A stretch of 64,000 nucleotides of DNA. It comes from Planctomycetota bacterium. GTDB taxonomy: Bacteria > Planctomycetota > SZUA-567 > H5-PLA8. Under the pieces are notes generated by a model, which saw only the letters and a program-made list of their open reading frames with translations, was not told the origin of the DNA and did no database searches. Positions within the stretch are counted from its first letter, which is position 1. Each line of letters opens with the position of its first letter. The DNA is taken from the NCBI GenBank assembly GCA_027493525.1, contig JAOSKN010000003.1:1054001-1118000 (forward strand), in the 5' to 3' direction. Position numbers and translations under genes: made by a program. Shown piece by piece: positions 35,894 through 44,438 of this stretch.

Positions 35894-37684
35894 CTAATCT
35901 TCCCAGCCTTCGTAACGCGCCACGCCCTCGGCGGTGATGCGAAACAGTTCCGGCGCCTGGCCGGCGGCGCGGCGGCGGTCCTGGCGCAGGAGTTCCATCC
36001 CGAAAAGGTCGCTTTCGGCGGCCGCGCGCAGGGCGTCGCGGTCGGCGAAGGAGACGATGGCGGTCTTGTCGCCGAGGCGCGCCAGCAGGGCGCGGCGGAA
36101 CTCCGGGAGCAGGACCCGCGCGGCGCTGTGCCCGTCGCCGTAGGAGACCACGCAGACGCGCCCGCCGTCGGGCCCCCGTTCGGCGTCCAGGCGCGCGCCT
36201 TCCAGGCCGGCGGGGGTGCGCGCGCCGAGGTTCGCCAGGGCCGCGGCATAGGCCGCGCCGAGTTCGACTTTCCAGGACTTCAGCGCCGCGGCGTGAACAT
36301 GGACGAGCCCCTGGTCGCGCTCGCTGACCAGCCCCGCCTGCAAGCCCGCCCCGGCCTCCACGACGGGGAGGTCGTTCCGCGCGATGGCGTCGAGGGCCTC
36401 GGTGCTGGCCGGGCCACGCGCGCCGTCCCCGCGCAAGCGCGGCAGGAGGGTGGACTTGGCGGCGTCCCAGTTGGGCAGCGGGCGCGCCAGCAGCGTCCCG
36501 AAGAGCCGCTCGAAGAAGCGCGCCAGGAACGCGGCGGGGGCCAGGTCGCCCGGGCGCGCACGGTATTCCTCGTAGGCGTTGTCGAGCCGGATCACCCAGG
36601 CGCTGCCGCGCCCGCCGGTGGGCGGCTTCATCTGGAACCCGAAGCCCGCGCGCGCGCCGGGCTTGAGCGTGGGCCAGCGCTGCTTCAGCACCTTGAACGC
36701 GAGGCGCAGGAACTCGCGCTTCGACGGGTTCAGCCGTTCGTAGACGCGCCGGCGCACTTGCAGGCGGCGGTCGAGCTCCCCCTTCCCCAGCCCGCCGTGG
36801 ACGTACGAGAAGCGCATCTCCGGCGCGACTTTGTCGGCCAGTTCCAGGAAAGGGTACTCGTAGCGGTTGCGAACCTCGCGTTCGACCTCCAACAGCCGCC
36901 CCAGCGCCTCGGGCGAGGGCTCCCCGAAGACGCGGCGGCGTTCGAGAAAAAAGCGCCGGCCTTCCTTGTCCCGCGCCACGCCGTCGAAGCTGATCGGGAC
37001 GATGCCGCCCCCGGGCGGCTCGACCAGCGCCTGGGCCACGACCTTCAGTTCCGGCATCCCCGCCTGAACCCCGTCCACGGTCAGCAGCGTGCCCTGGTAG
37101 GTCATGCCGGCCTCGCGCGCGACCTCCGCCGGGACGCGGATGTCGTGCGTGACCATGCGCAGCGTCGCCGGCACGCCCAGGTCCCCGAGGAAATGGTAGA
37201 CCTCGGCCTCGGCATCCTGGTACAGCGGCATGGCGCCTTCGGCGAAGTGCTTGCCCGACTCGTCCCCCGCCCGCGCCGGCTTCGCGTTAAGCACCTGCCG
37301 CAGCGGCGGCATCGACTCCGGATGCGCGCCCGATTTCACCTCGCGGCCGTTGTCGTAGATCCGGAAGCGCCAGTGGTAGCAGCCGCCCAGGAGCAGGCAC
37401 CAGACGGCGGTGGTCTTCAGCGCCTTCGAGATCCGGCGCGCCAGTTCCGGGTCGCTGTTTTCGAGCGCCGTGTCGATCAGGAGCGTCCACTCGTCCTGGC
37501 TGGGCAGATGCAGAAGCTGGCGGCGCCAGCCCGAATCGGCGCCCCAGTCGGCGGGGTCGTCGAATTGGGGCGAGACCTTGGGGCAGACCTCGCGGACCCA
37601 GCGCCGCAACTCGCCGCCGGCCTCGCGCACGACCGCGGCATCGGAAGAGCTTTTGACGTAGACGTACGCCTCGTTGACGCTCAT
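35894..37684 (-). CDS. Large cytoplasmic protein, C-terminal part DUF1444/YtpQ-like
   Basis: 596 residues without signal peptide or membrane segments. The start is the ATG at 37684 (MSVNEAYVYVKSSSDAAVV), with GGGAAGG upstream; the open frame extends to 38476 but the extra part overlaps the divergent methyltransferase and is not supported. The N-terminal 250 residues are unrecognised. The C-terminal 200, with LVSERDQGLVHVHAAALKSW, VVSYGDGHSAARVLLPEF and TAIVSFADRDALRA, resemble the DUF1444 (YtpQ) family. That comparison is from memory and needs a profile search. Role unknown. Confidence 0.8.
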   Translation of the reverse strand: MSVNEAYVYVKSSSDAAVVREAGGELRRWVREVCPKVSPQFDDPADWGADSGWRRQLLHLPSQDEWTLLIDTALENSDPELARRISKALKTTAVWCLLLGGCYHWRFRIYDNGREVKSGAHPESMPPLRQVLNAKPARAGDESGKHFAEGAMPLYQDAEAEVYHFLGDLGVPATLRMVTHDIRVPAEVAREAGMTYQGTLLTVDGVQAGMPELKVVAQALVEPPGGGIVPISFDGVARDKEGRRFFLERRRVFGEPSPEALGRLLEVEREVRNRYEYPFLELADKVAPEMRFSYVHGGLGKGELDRRLQVRRRVYERLNPSKREFLRLAFKVLKQRWPTLKPGARAGFGFQMKPPTGGRGSAWVIRLDNAYEEYRARPGDLAPAAFLARFFERLFGTLLARPLPNWDAAKSTLLPRLRGDGARGPASTEALDAIARNDLPVVEAGAGLQAGLVSERDQGLVHVHAAALKSWKVELGAAYAAALANLGARTPAGLEGARLDAERGPDGGRVCVVSYGDGHSAARVLLPEFRRALLARLGDKTAIVSFADRDALRAAAESDLFGMELLRQDRRRAAGQAPELFRITAEGVARYEGWED

Positions 37685-37900
37685 GCCGTTCGCCTTCCCT
37701 GGATTCGTATTCTGAAGCCGCTTCGCCGCGGCGCAACGTCTCCGCCGCAAGAAAATCGTCCGGACGGCCCACACGTGCAACGGCTTGGGGCGCGGCATGG
37801 GCGGAAAATCCCGGCCGTCGCTCCAAACTCCGGGAATGCCCTTGGGCCTTTCGTTTCGCGGGGATAGGATGCCCGGACGGCCCCGAGAACCCAACACGCC

Positions 37901-38635
37901 ATGCCTTCCGATCCCGCTTCGCTGCCCGCGCTCTTCCCCCATGCGCCCCTTAGGGAGCAACGGCTGCAGATCGGTTCGCATGCCCTTTCCATCCTCGCGC
38001 TGTGCAACCCGCTGGATCTGATCCAGACGCGCACCGAGAAGGCGCCCGAGGTCTACTGGGCCGAGCTTTGGCACGCGGGCATCGCGCTGGCCGGAGCGCT
38101 GCTGGACGGCGAGATCGATCTGCCGGAAGGCCCCGAGCCGGTCCTGGAACTTGGCTGCGGAACAGGTGTTGTCTCCGTGGCCGCGGCGCTCCGCGGGGCC
38201 CGCGTTCTGGCGACGGACTTTGTCCCCGAAGCGCTGGAACTCACCGCCGAGAACGCGCGGCGGCACGGGATCGGCGATCGCGTCGAGACGCGGCGGCTGG
38301 ACTTCCGGGAACCCTATCCCGCACGGCACCGCCTGATCCTGGCCTCCGACTGCATCTACGACCCCGAATACTCGAAGTATCTTGCGGAATTCGTGCGCGC
38401 GACCCTGGCTCCCGGGAAAGGCTCGAAAGCCGTCCTGGCCGACCCGGATCGTTGGTCGGCGCGGAACTTCAGTCACGTGGCGCGGGAAGCCGGACTGGAG
38501 GTCGCCTGCCGGCGGCGCGCGGTCCCGTGCGCCATCCGTTCCCCGCTCTCGGTGCGCCCCGCGCCCAAGCCCGGCGAGGTGGAGGAAAGCGCGCCCCGGG
38601 ACGTGGCGCTCTACGAGCTGACCTTGGCGTCATAA
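37901..38635 (+). CDS. Class I SAM-dependent methyltransferase, METTL21/lysine-methyltransferase-like
   Basis: 244 residues. The SAM-binding motif I is VLELGCGTGVVSVAAALRGA, followed by the acidic loop ATDFVPEALELTAEN and the post-I region ILASDCIYDPEYSKYL. This D-C-x-Y-D/E pattern resembles the Methyltransf_16 family (METTL21, EEF-lysine and nicotinamide-type enzymes), which usually methylate lysine in proteins. The N-terminal lead contains YWAELWHAGIALAGALL, the conserved W-E/LWxxxxALA element of that family. Substrate is not predictable. The ATG at 37901 has no clear ribosome site. It is divergent from the DUF1444-like gene, with about 215 bases between starts. Confidence 0.88.
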   Translation: MPSDPASLPALFPHAPLREQRLQIGSHALSILALCNPLDLIQTRTEKAPEVYWAELWHAGIALAGALLDGEIDLPEGPEPVLELGCGTGVVSVAAALRGARVLATDFVPEALELTAENARRHGIGDRVETRRLDFREPYPARHRLILASDCIYDPEYSKYLAEFVRATLAPGKGSKAVLADPDRWSARNFSHVAREAGLEVACRRRAVPCAIRSPLSVRPAPKPGEVEESAPRDVALYELTLAS

Positions 38636-38730
38636 AGGATGCCGACCAGACGCTTGACGAAAACGCGCAGAGCGGCTATTTCATATCTGCTTTCAAATCA
38701 ATGACTTGGTTTGCCGGAAAGGGGGCCATC

Positions 38731-39837
38731 ATGCGCCCGTGTGCAAGCCTGATCCTGGCGTGCGTCTTTTCCGCCGCGCCGCTCGCCGCCCAGGACTTCG
38801 GGAAAGACTTCGTCGAATGCAAGATCGAGCTGCCCAACGGCAGCACGTACCTGCACGGCGCGACCGATCCCATCGCCGACCTGTCCGTGAAGCTGACCCT
38901 GACCAATAAGACCTCCACGGAGCGGCTCCAGAACGAGACCGACACCTACCGCGACGTGGACTTCCTCACTAACGAGGACATGCAGAAGATCGAACAACTC
39001 GCCCGCGAGAACCTCGAGACCAAAGAGCAGCGCGAGGAGTTCGCGAGCAAGCTCGACGAGTTCATGAAGTCGAAGGAAAAGCCGCGCAAGGTCGAGCGCC
39101 AGCCGGTGAACAAGGACAGCCTGGGGCTGGCCTACGCTCCGCCCGTGCTGGGGCCGCACGACCTGGTCCGCTTCGTCATCACGAAGGTGACCGAAGGCGA
39201 CGAGAAGCCCGCGCCGGTCGAGCGGAACATGATGGTCCAGCACACCGCGGTCTCGGACTTCGTCCCCACCGCGTACCTGGCCGCCGGGGAGACCTCCCCC
39301 GAGTTCATCCTGCCGGCGGGCAAGTGGTACAAGGTCGTCGAGCCGGGCGAGTACACGATCAAGGCGATCGTCCGCGGCATCGGCAACTCGCAGACCAACA
39401 CCAAGGAAATCGAGTCGAACGAGGAGCGTTTCCGCGTCCTGCCTTACAAGGTGGTGGACCGGAAGGTCGAGGACGTCCGCGATTTCTGGGACCAGTTCGA
39501 ACGCGGCCATCCGAGCTTCGAGTACATGTTCTACGAACTGAACCGGACCGCGCCGTACCGCGAGATCTACTACGTCCAGAAGGTCCTGCACCGCGGCATC
39601 GAGGACTGGGAGTGGCACCGGCTCTGCACGGTCGATCCCTTCACCAAGGTCCAGGTCGCGCAGGTGACGCCGCGGCAGGTCGCGATCCTGGCCAAGCACT
39701 GGAAGGGCGACGCGGGGCTCTACACGGTGGACTTCTCCACCGTCGATCCCAAGGTCACGTCCAAGATCATCAAGCTTCAGCCGAACCAGGAACTGCCCAA
39801 GCTGCGCGCGGAAGGCGGTCAGGTCAGCGCGGAGTAG
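38731..39837 (+). CDS. Secreted protein of unknown function
   Basis: About 368 residues after a signal peptide (MRPCASLILACVFSAAPLAA). Charged helical stretches (EDMQKIEQLARENLETKEQR) alternate with beta-like segments including AAGETSPEFILPAGKWYKVV and EPGEYTIKAIVRG, which look like an Ig-like or carboxypeptidase-regulatory-like fold of the kind found in large extracytoplasmic proteins. The chosen ATG follows AAAGGGGG by about five bases; the upstream in-frame ATG at 38701 is less likely. It ends three bases before crcB, so the two are probably cotranscribed. No enzymatic motif is seen. Confidence 0.82.
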   Translation: MRPCASLILACVFSAAPLAAQDFGKDFVECKIELPNGSTYLHGATDPIADLSVKLTLTNKTSTERLQNETDTYRDVDFLTNEDMQKIEQLARENLETKEQREEFASKLDEFMKSKEKPRKVERQPVNKDSLGLAYAPPVLGPHDLVRFVITKVTEGDEKPAPVERNMMVQHTAVSDFVPTAYLAAGETSPEFILPAGKWYKVVEPGEYTIKAIVRGIGNSQTNTKEIESNEERFRVLPYKVVDRKVEDVRDFWDQFERGHPSFEYMFYELNRTAPYREIYYVQKVLHRGIEDWEWHRLCTVDPFTKVQVAQVTPRQVAILAKHWKGDAGLYTVDFSTVDPKVTSKIIKLQPNQELPKLRAEGGQVSAE

Positions 39838-39840
39838 CGG

Positions 39841-40233
39841 ATGCCCGATTCGGCGCGCATCCTGCTCTATGTCGCGCTGGGCGGAGCGCTCGGCAGCGTG
39901 GCCCGCTACCTCGCCGGGGAAGCCGCCTACGCGCACTGGGGCCGCGCCTTCCCTTACGGCACCTTCCTCGTCAATCTGGCCGGATCGTTCCTGATGGGCC
40001 TGATCTTCTGCGTAGCCGTTAGTGGCACGCTGCTTCCGGGCCTGCTTGCGCGCGGGCTGATGGTCGGCGTCCTGGGCGGCTTTACGACCTTCTCCAGCTT
40101 CAGCCTCGAGACGCTGCAACTGATCCAGAACGGGCAGCTTCGCACGGCCATCGCCTACAGCCTGGGGAGCGTGCTGCTCGGATTGCTGGGCGTCTGGTTG
40201 GGCTATCTCTTGGGCGGGGTGTTGGTTCGTTAG
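39841..40233 (+). CDS. crcB: Fluoride channel/exporter CrcB (Fluc)
   Basis: 130 residues with four membrane helices. Conserved family elements are ALGGALGSVARYL, FLVNLAGSFLMGL (the pore asparagine) and the polar phenylalanine track GGFTTFSSFSLE. Dual-topology Fluc dimers export fluoride across the inner membrane. The ATG is three bases after the previous stop codon, so there is no room for a private promoter or fluoride riboswitch; expression follows the upstream secreted-protein gene (inference). Confidence 0.96.
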   Translation: MPDSARILLYVALGGALGSVARYLAGEAAYAHWGRAFPYGTFLVNLAGSFLMGLIFCVAVSGTLLPGLLARGLMVGVLGGFTTFSSFSLETLQLIQNGQLRTAIAYSLGSVLLGLLGVWLGYLLGGVLVR

Positions 40234-40308
40234 AGGCATCAAGTTAGCGATCGTACACACATTCCGACAGGGCACCCCAGCACGGTCGCATGGAGCATGA
40301 CCTTCTTT

Positions 40309-40929
40309 CTAGTACAAAATCTCGCAGGCCGGAAGGGCCGCCCTCAACCTAGCGATGCCAGCTTGGGACATGCGCGTATCTTTCAAAGAGAGCAGTTCAA
40401 GGCCTATTAGTTTGGAAAGCACGGGTATAGCTGCATCCGAGATTCCTATCGAGCCGTCCAAACGCAGGATTTTCAGGTCGGTATGTCCTGTCAAATAAAC
40501 CAATCCAGCATCGGTGATCGAGGTCTTGAATGCGTTTAGCTCCCGTAGCTTCTGGCAAGCCACTAGATCGCAAAGACTTTGATCATGAATGGCGATTGTC
40601 CCACCGTTCAAGTCAGCCGTAACATAGCCATGTCTGTCTCGTCGAGCCCATCCATCCCGGTTATTTACGCTCTCCAGGGCCGCTTGGTGTGGCGTTTTAT
40701 AGAATGGCGTTAACTCAATTAGCTTCTTGACTGCAATCGGCAACGCCGCCAACAGAACCACTATGACCAGTAGACTCCAATAGGAGAATTGAAATGGCCT
40801 CTTGGTGTGGTCTGGAAGATTAGCTGAAGAGTTGCCTGAATCGATGGGAGCAGCGTTGGCATGAGACCCTTGTTGGCTGCCATCAGGAGCATGTCCCAAA
40901 TCGCCCATGCGCTCCATTCCTGTCCTCAC
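40309..40929 (-). CDS. Membrane-anchored leucine-rich-repeat-like protein
   Basis: 206 residues, with a single membrane segment (about 50-68, WSLLVIVVLLAALPIAV) and a C-terminal half made of degenerate LRR units: LRELNAFKTSITDAGLVYL, LKILRLDGSIGISDAAIPVL, LELLSLKDTRMSQAGIARL. Such repeats usually form a protein-binding arc, here outside the membrane. The N-terminal 45 residues are polar. Its base composition is lower in GC than its neighbours'. The start could also be the ATG at 40917 or 40908. It is convergent with crcB. Confidence 0.75.
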   Translation of the reverse strand: MRTGMERMGDLGHAPDGSQQGSHANAAPIDSGNSSANLPDHTKRPFQFSYWSLLVIVVLLAALPIAVKKLIELTPFYKTPHQAALESVNNRDGWARRDRHGYVTADLNGGTIAIHDQSLCDLVACQKLRELNAFKTSITDAGLVYLTGHTDLKILRLDGSIGISDAAIPVLSKLIGLELLSLKDTRMSQAGIARLRAALPACEILY

Positions 40930-41009
40930 CAGCGAATTAAGGCGTGCGAGAATCCGTGAACATTATAGCTCTTGGAGGGCACTCTATGGGTAAATCCTGA
41001 CCGCATCTC

Positions 41010-41037
41010 TGCACCTTGGTGCATCTTTTTTACGGAC
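41010..41037 (-). repeat. Dispersed hairpin element, copy 2
   Basis: On the minus strand this reads GTCCGTAAAAAAGATGCACC followed by AAGGTGCA. It matches copy 1 (32244-32270) at most positions, including the A6 run and the GCACC/GGTGC hairpin. It lies upstream of the PDZ gene, within the gap to the LRR gene. Confidence 0.7.
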
Positions 41038-41130
41038 TCATGTGTAGTCGAGTGTCGCAAGCTCACTTTCCCATGGAACGCCACCCCCTGCGTTGTAGTC
41101 TCATGTAAAGAGGAGGGCTTGGAGCTGCCC

Positions 41131-41979
41131 GTGACCCGCGCCTGCATGTGCCCCATTCCGCTGTTGCTCCTGGGTCTTGCGCTGGGTGCGTTGAGCCTTC
41201 GCGCCCAGGAGCCGTCCGACCCCACCCCCGAGCCGGTCGCACCGGAACCCAAACCGGTTCTCCCCTCGCCCGCCCACCCCGCGCCGCCGCAGGCGCCCTG
41301 GGACGGCGAACGTCTCGCGGCCACGATCCGGATGCTCGACAGCGAGCGCTTTGCCGAGCGCGAAGACGCCCGCATGGCCCTCGAAAGCCTGCCCCTGGCC
41401 TCGTTGCAGCATCTGCGACAAGCCGCGGAGCGCGAGGACGATCAGGGCGTCCGCCAGCGCCTGGGCGAGACGATCAAAACGATCTTCATGACGCGCGTCC
41501 TGCCCGAGTTGGCCGAGTGGAGGATGGGCAAGGGTTTCCTGGGCATCCAATGGTCGATGAACGGGGACCCGCCGGGCATCCAGGTCGTCAGCGTCATCGA
41601 GGGGACCAGCGCCGAAGCGGCGGGGCTGAAGGACGGCGACCTGATCGTCAAGATCGACAGCCACGACTTCAAAGACGGGGTCACGCAGGAGCAGGCCATG
41701 GAGATCTGGAGCGCCATGGCGCCCGGCGATCCCATGCGCGTGCACGTCCTGCGCGGCGAGAGCACCATCCCCGAAGAATTCCGGGTCACCATCGGCGCCA
41801 TGCCGGCCGAGTACCAGTCCCCGGAACAGGAAGAAGCCCGCAAGGAAGCAATCTGGAGTCGCTTTGAATCCGGCTCCCTCAAGCTGCCGCAACGGCTCCT
41901 GGGACCCGGCTCGGCAGCTCCTCTCCCCGCCCAACCCATTCAGAGCTGGGGGCCGCCGTCCGAACCTGATGTTCCGTAA
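41131..41979 (+). CDS. Secreted PDZ-domain protein
   Basis: About 282 residues. The signal peptide (CMCPIPLLLLGLALGALSLRA) is followed by a proline-rich linker, a helical region with HEAT-like units (RLAATIRMLDSERFAEREDA), then a PDZ domain (FLGIQWSMNGDPPGIQVVSV, GTSAEAAGLKDGDLIVKIDS) and a short C-terminal tail. PDZ domains bind exposed C-termini and are typical of periplasmic quality-control proteins, but no protease domain is attached here. The GTG at 41131 has GGAG six bases upstream and is preferred; ATG 41146 is the alternative. Confidence 0.82.
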   Translation: MTRACMCPIPLLLLGLALGALSLRAQEPSDPTPEPVAPEPKPVLPSPAHPAPPQAPWDGERLAATIRMLDSERFAEREDARMALESLPLASLQHLRQAAEREDDQGVRQRLGETIKTIFMTRVLPELAEWRMGKGFLGIQWSMNGDPPGIQVVSVIEGTSAEAAGLKDGDLIVKIDSHDFKDGVTQEQAMEIWSAMAPGDPMRVHVLRGESTIPEEFRVTIGAMPAEYQSPEQEEARKEAIWSRFESGSLKLPQRLLGPGSAAPLPAQPIQSWGPPSEPDVP

Positions 41980-42157
41980 TGATTTGAGCGTGTACACGAG
42001 CTGTACATGCGACTGTATGCGGGATGGCCTTCCGGTTCGCAGTTCTTCGCGTCGATTTTTGCAAGTCTCGATCTTGTCAAGCGTTACTTGAATGCCTTGA
42101 ATCACATTCATTGGCCTTGGGCTTGCCGTTCGACAGATGCTTGGAATGGGGTCAAGC

Positions 42158-43165
42158 ATGACCGAAGGGCAGCTCCAAATTCAACTTGAGCGCGGCATCT
42201 GGCGTTTTCGCCTTAACGATGCGCTGCGCTGGGGCTGTGCGGGGTTGGGCCTGGCGCTAGCGGGCTCCGCGTTGGCGGTCGTCGTAGCGCGCATCTGGCC
42301 GGCATGGGAGCCGGTCCTTGCGAACCGGGTCTGGCTGGCGGGCGTGGCGGCGCTGGGCGTGGCCATATGGGGCTACGCGCAATCCCGACCCTCGCCCGAA
42401 CGGGTCGCGCTGCGGCTCGATGGCCGCGCCGGTCTGGCCGAGCATCTCACGACTTGGCTGGATCTGCGCCGGCGCGGGTCGTCGGGCGAGCCCTGGAGCG
42501 AAGCCTTCCGCGAAGCGCAGAAGAACGCCACGCTGCGTGCCGCCGAGTCGCTCGATGCCTCGGCCTGTGTGCCGCTGGCCTTGCCCGCCTGGAGCCGCGG
42601 GCTTTGGCTGGGCTTGCTGGCCCTCGGCTGCGCGCTCCTGATGCCCGAGCAGGATGCGGCGCGCGAGAGGCCCGAGGGGCTTCGACTCCATGAAACCGAA
42701 CGGACCCAAGCCGGCGGCGGCGCAGCGGGCGGGCCGGTTCGGCCGCTCTCGCCGGTATCGAGCGGCTTTCGGGTCAATCCGCTCAGCCCGCAGGAACTGT
42801 ACGAGGCCCGGCTGTACGCCTCCGACGAACAGTTCCCGCTGGCGCTGAAAGAGGCGTTCCTGGCCAAGCTCGAAGGCAAGGTCGCGGGGCGCCCGGAGTC
42901 GGAGTTGGACGACGAAGTCCGCCGCGTGCTGAGCGAGTTGCGCCGGCAGACCGGCAAGGAAAGTCGGCCCGACGCGCCGGAGGCGGGCTCGCAGGTCGTG
43001 GCGGGCGCGGGCGAGGAGGCGCCTCATTCGCCGGCGCTGGAGCAGGTCGGCGCGCCGGAGGCCGCGCAGGCTCCCGCCGAACTCGTCGGCGTCGCGCGGA
43101 TACGCTTTCCGGATGTGAGCGAGGCCTTGGCGCGGTACTACGAAGCGCGACCTCCGGAGCTTTAA
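42158..43165 (+). CDS. Membrane protein with long C-terminal soluble region, unknown function
   Basis: About 335 residues. Two membrane segments close to the N-terminus (CAGLGLALAGSALAVVVARI and NRVWLAGVAALGVAIWGYA) and a third near residue 160 (LWLGLLALGCALLM) frame a domain containing SPERVALRLDGRAGLAEHLT. The remaining half is soluble, charged and proline-rich at its end. The layout recalls the N-terminal part of DUF4175-type proteins, though the match is not secure. The start at 42158 (MTEGQLQIQLERGIWRFRL) is preceded by weak GGGG; 42137 is an alternative. Confidence 0.75.
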   Translation: MTEGQLQIQLERGIWRFRLNDALRWGCAGLGLALAGSALAVVVARIWPAWEPVLANRVWLAGVAALGVAIWGYAQSRPSPERVALRLDGRAGLAEHLTTWLDLRRRGSSGEPWSEAFREAQKNATLRAAESLDASACVPLALPAWSRGLWLGLLALGCALLMPEQDAARERPEGLRLHETERTQAGGGAAGGPVRPLSPVSSGFRVNPLSPQELYEARLYASDEQFPLALKEAFLAKLEGKVAGRPESELDDEVRRVLSELRRQTGKESRPDAPEAGSQVVAGAGEEAPHSPALEQVGAPEAAQAPAELVGVARIRFPDVSEALARYYEARPPEL

Positions 43166-43248
43166 CGTCTTGCGACGCGGACTCTTGCATTAGGGGTGCG
43201 GCGTGGCATCCTGAACTCTCAAGAGACCGCAACGCAAGGAGGAGTGAC

Positions 43249-44340
43249 ATGCGCAGACTCTGTATCGGGATCTTGTGGGCCGGGCTATTGGCCATGCCCG
43301 ACTTGGCTGCCGCCGATGCCGGCGCGGTCAAGTCCGCGGCCGACCGGGGCGCGAACTGGCTCATCGAGCAGCACGACCTCAAGACCGGAACCTACGGGAA
43401 CAGCGAGATCGCCAGGCAGCCCGGCGTGGTGGGGATGGTCCTCATCGCGCTCCAGAGCCACCACCGGCGCTACAGCGAGCCCCTCGGGCCGTTCGTCTCC
43501 GAGCCGGTCAAGTACCTGCTCAAGCAGCAGCAGGAGGACGGCTCGATCAAGCTCAAGGACGGCGGCTTCGACACGTACAACACCTCCCTGGCGCTCCAGG
43601 CCCTGGCCGCGACGCGGAACGAGAAGTACGCCGACGCGATCTCGAAGGCGGCTTCGTACCTCCGCACCGCCAAGGCCAAGGACGGCGGGTTCACCTACGG
43701 GTACGGCTTCCGCCACGGCGGCGACCTGAGCAACACCTGGTTCTCGCTCTGCGCCCTGCGCGCGGCCGGCGAGCCGTCCAAGGCCTTCGAAGACACGCTC
43801 GTCTTCCTGCGCCGCGTACAGGACAACCCCGAGACCAACCCGGACCTCGAAGCTCGAGGCGGCCCGGCCAGCGGCGGGGCCTACTACCAGCCCGGCAAGA
43901 GCGAGGCCGGCACGGTCAAGGTCCGCGAAGGCAGGGAGTACCCCAAGCCGTACGGCAGCATGAGCGCCGCGGCATTGGAGAGCTTCCTGCACTGCGGGCT
44001 GACGGCCGAGGCCGCGGAGGTGAAGGCCGCCTTGCGCTGGTTCGGCCAGCACTACAGCGCGGCGGAGAATCCCGGCATCGGGCAGGCCGGCTACTACTAC
44101 TACGCCTATGCCGCCGCCCGCGCCCTGCATGCGCTGGGGGCGGCGGAACTCCCCGCCGGCGAAGGCGCCAAAGCGCACTGGGCCGCGAGCATGGCCGGCC
44201 AGCTTCTCTCCAAGCAACACCGCGACGGCTACTGGGTCAACGAGGAGCAGAAGTGGATGGAAGGCGACAAGGTGCTCTGCTCGGCCTACGCCTTGGCCGC
44301 CTTGAACCTGTGCTACAAGGAACTCAAGGCGCTGAAGTGA
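43249..44340 (+). CDS. Secreted prenyltransferase/squalene-oxidase-repeat protein 1
   Basis: 363 residues with a signal peptide (LCIGILWAGLLAMPDLAAAD), then an alpha/alpha-toroid made of repeats with the family signature, e.g. DGSIKLKDGGFDTYNTSLAL, DGGFTYGYGFRHGGDLSNTW and SMSAAALESFLHCG. This is the fold of squalene-hopene cyclases and protein prenyltransferases. The DxDD and related acidic catalytic motifs are not evident, so a binding or structural role outside the cytoplasm is likelier than cyclisation (inference). AAGGAGG lies before the ATG. It is first in a run of same-strand genes. Confidence 0.88.
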   Translation: MRRLCIGILWAGLLAMPDLAAADAGAVKSAADRGANWLIEQHDLKTGTYGNSEIARQPGVVGMVLIALQSHHRRYSEPLGPFVSEPVKYLLKQQQEDGSIKLKDGGFDTYNTSLALQALAATRNEKYADAISKAASYLRTAKAKDGGFTYGYGFRHGGDLSNTWFSLCALRAAGEPSKAFEDTLVFLRRVQDNPETNPDLEARGGPASGGAYYQPGKSEAGTVKVREGREYPKPYGSMSAAALESFLHCGLTAEAAEVKAALRWFGQHYSAAENPGIGQAGYYYYAYAAARALHALGAAELPAGEGAKAHWAASMAGQLLSKQHRDGYWVNEEQKWMEGDKVLCSAYALAALNLCYKELKALK

Positions 44341-44438
44341 GCCGGAGCCGGAATCGTCCCGGTCTCGGGAGTTTGTGAACCTTGGAGTCGTGCGGTTTCG
44401 TTACTAACGGTGTCCGAGAAGCATTAAGGAGAAGCTCG

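Noticed and set aside
35858..37867. Plus-strand ORF (669 codons) opposite the DUF1444-like gene
   Set aside because: Antisense shadow of the minus-strand gene, which has a plausible start, ribosome site and C-terminal domain.
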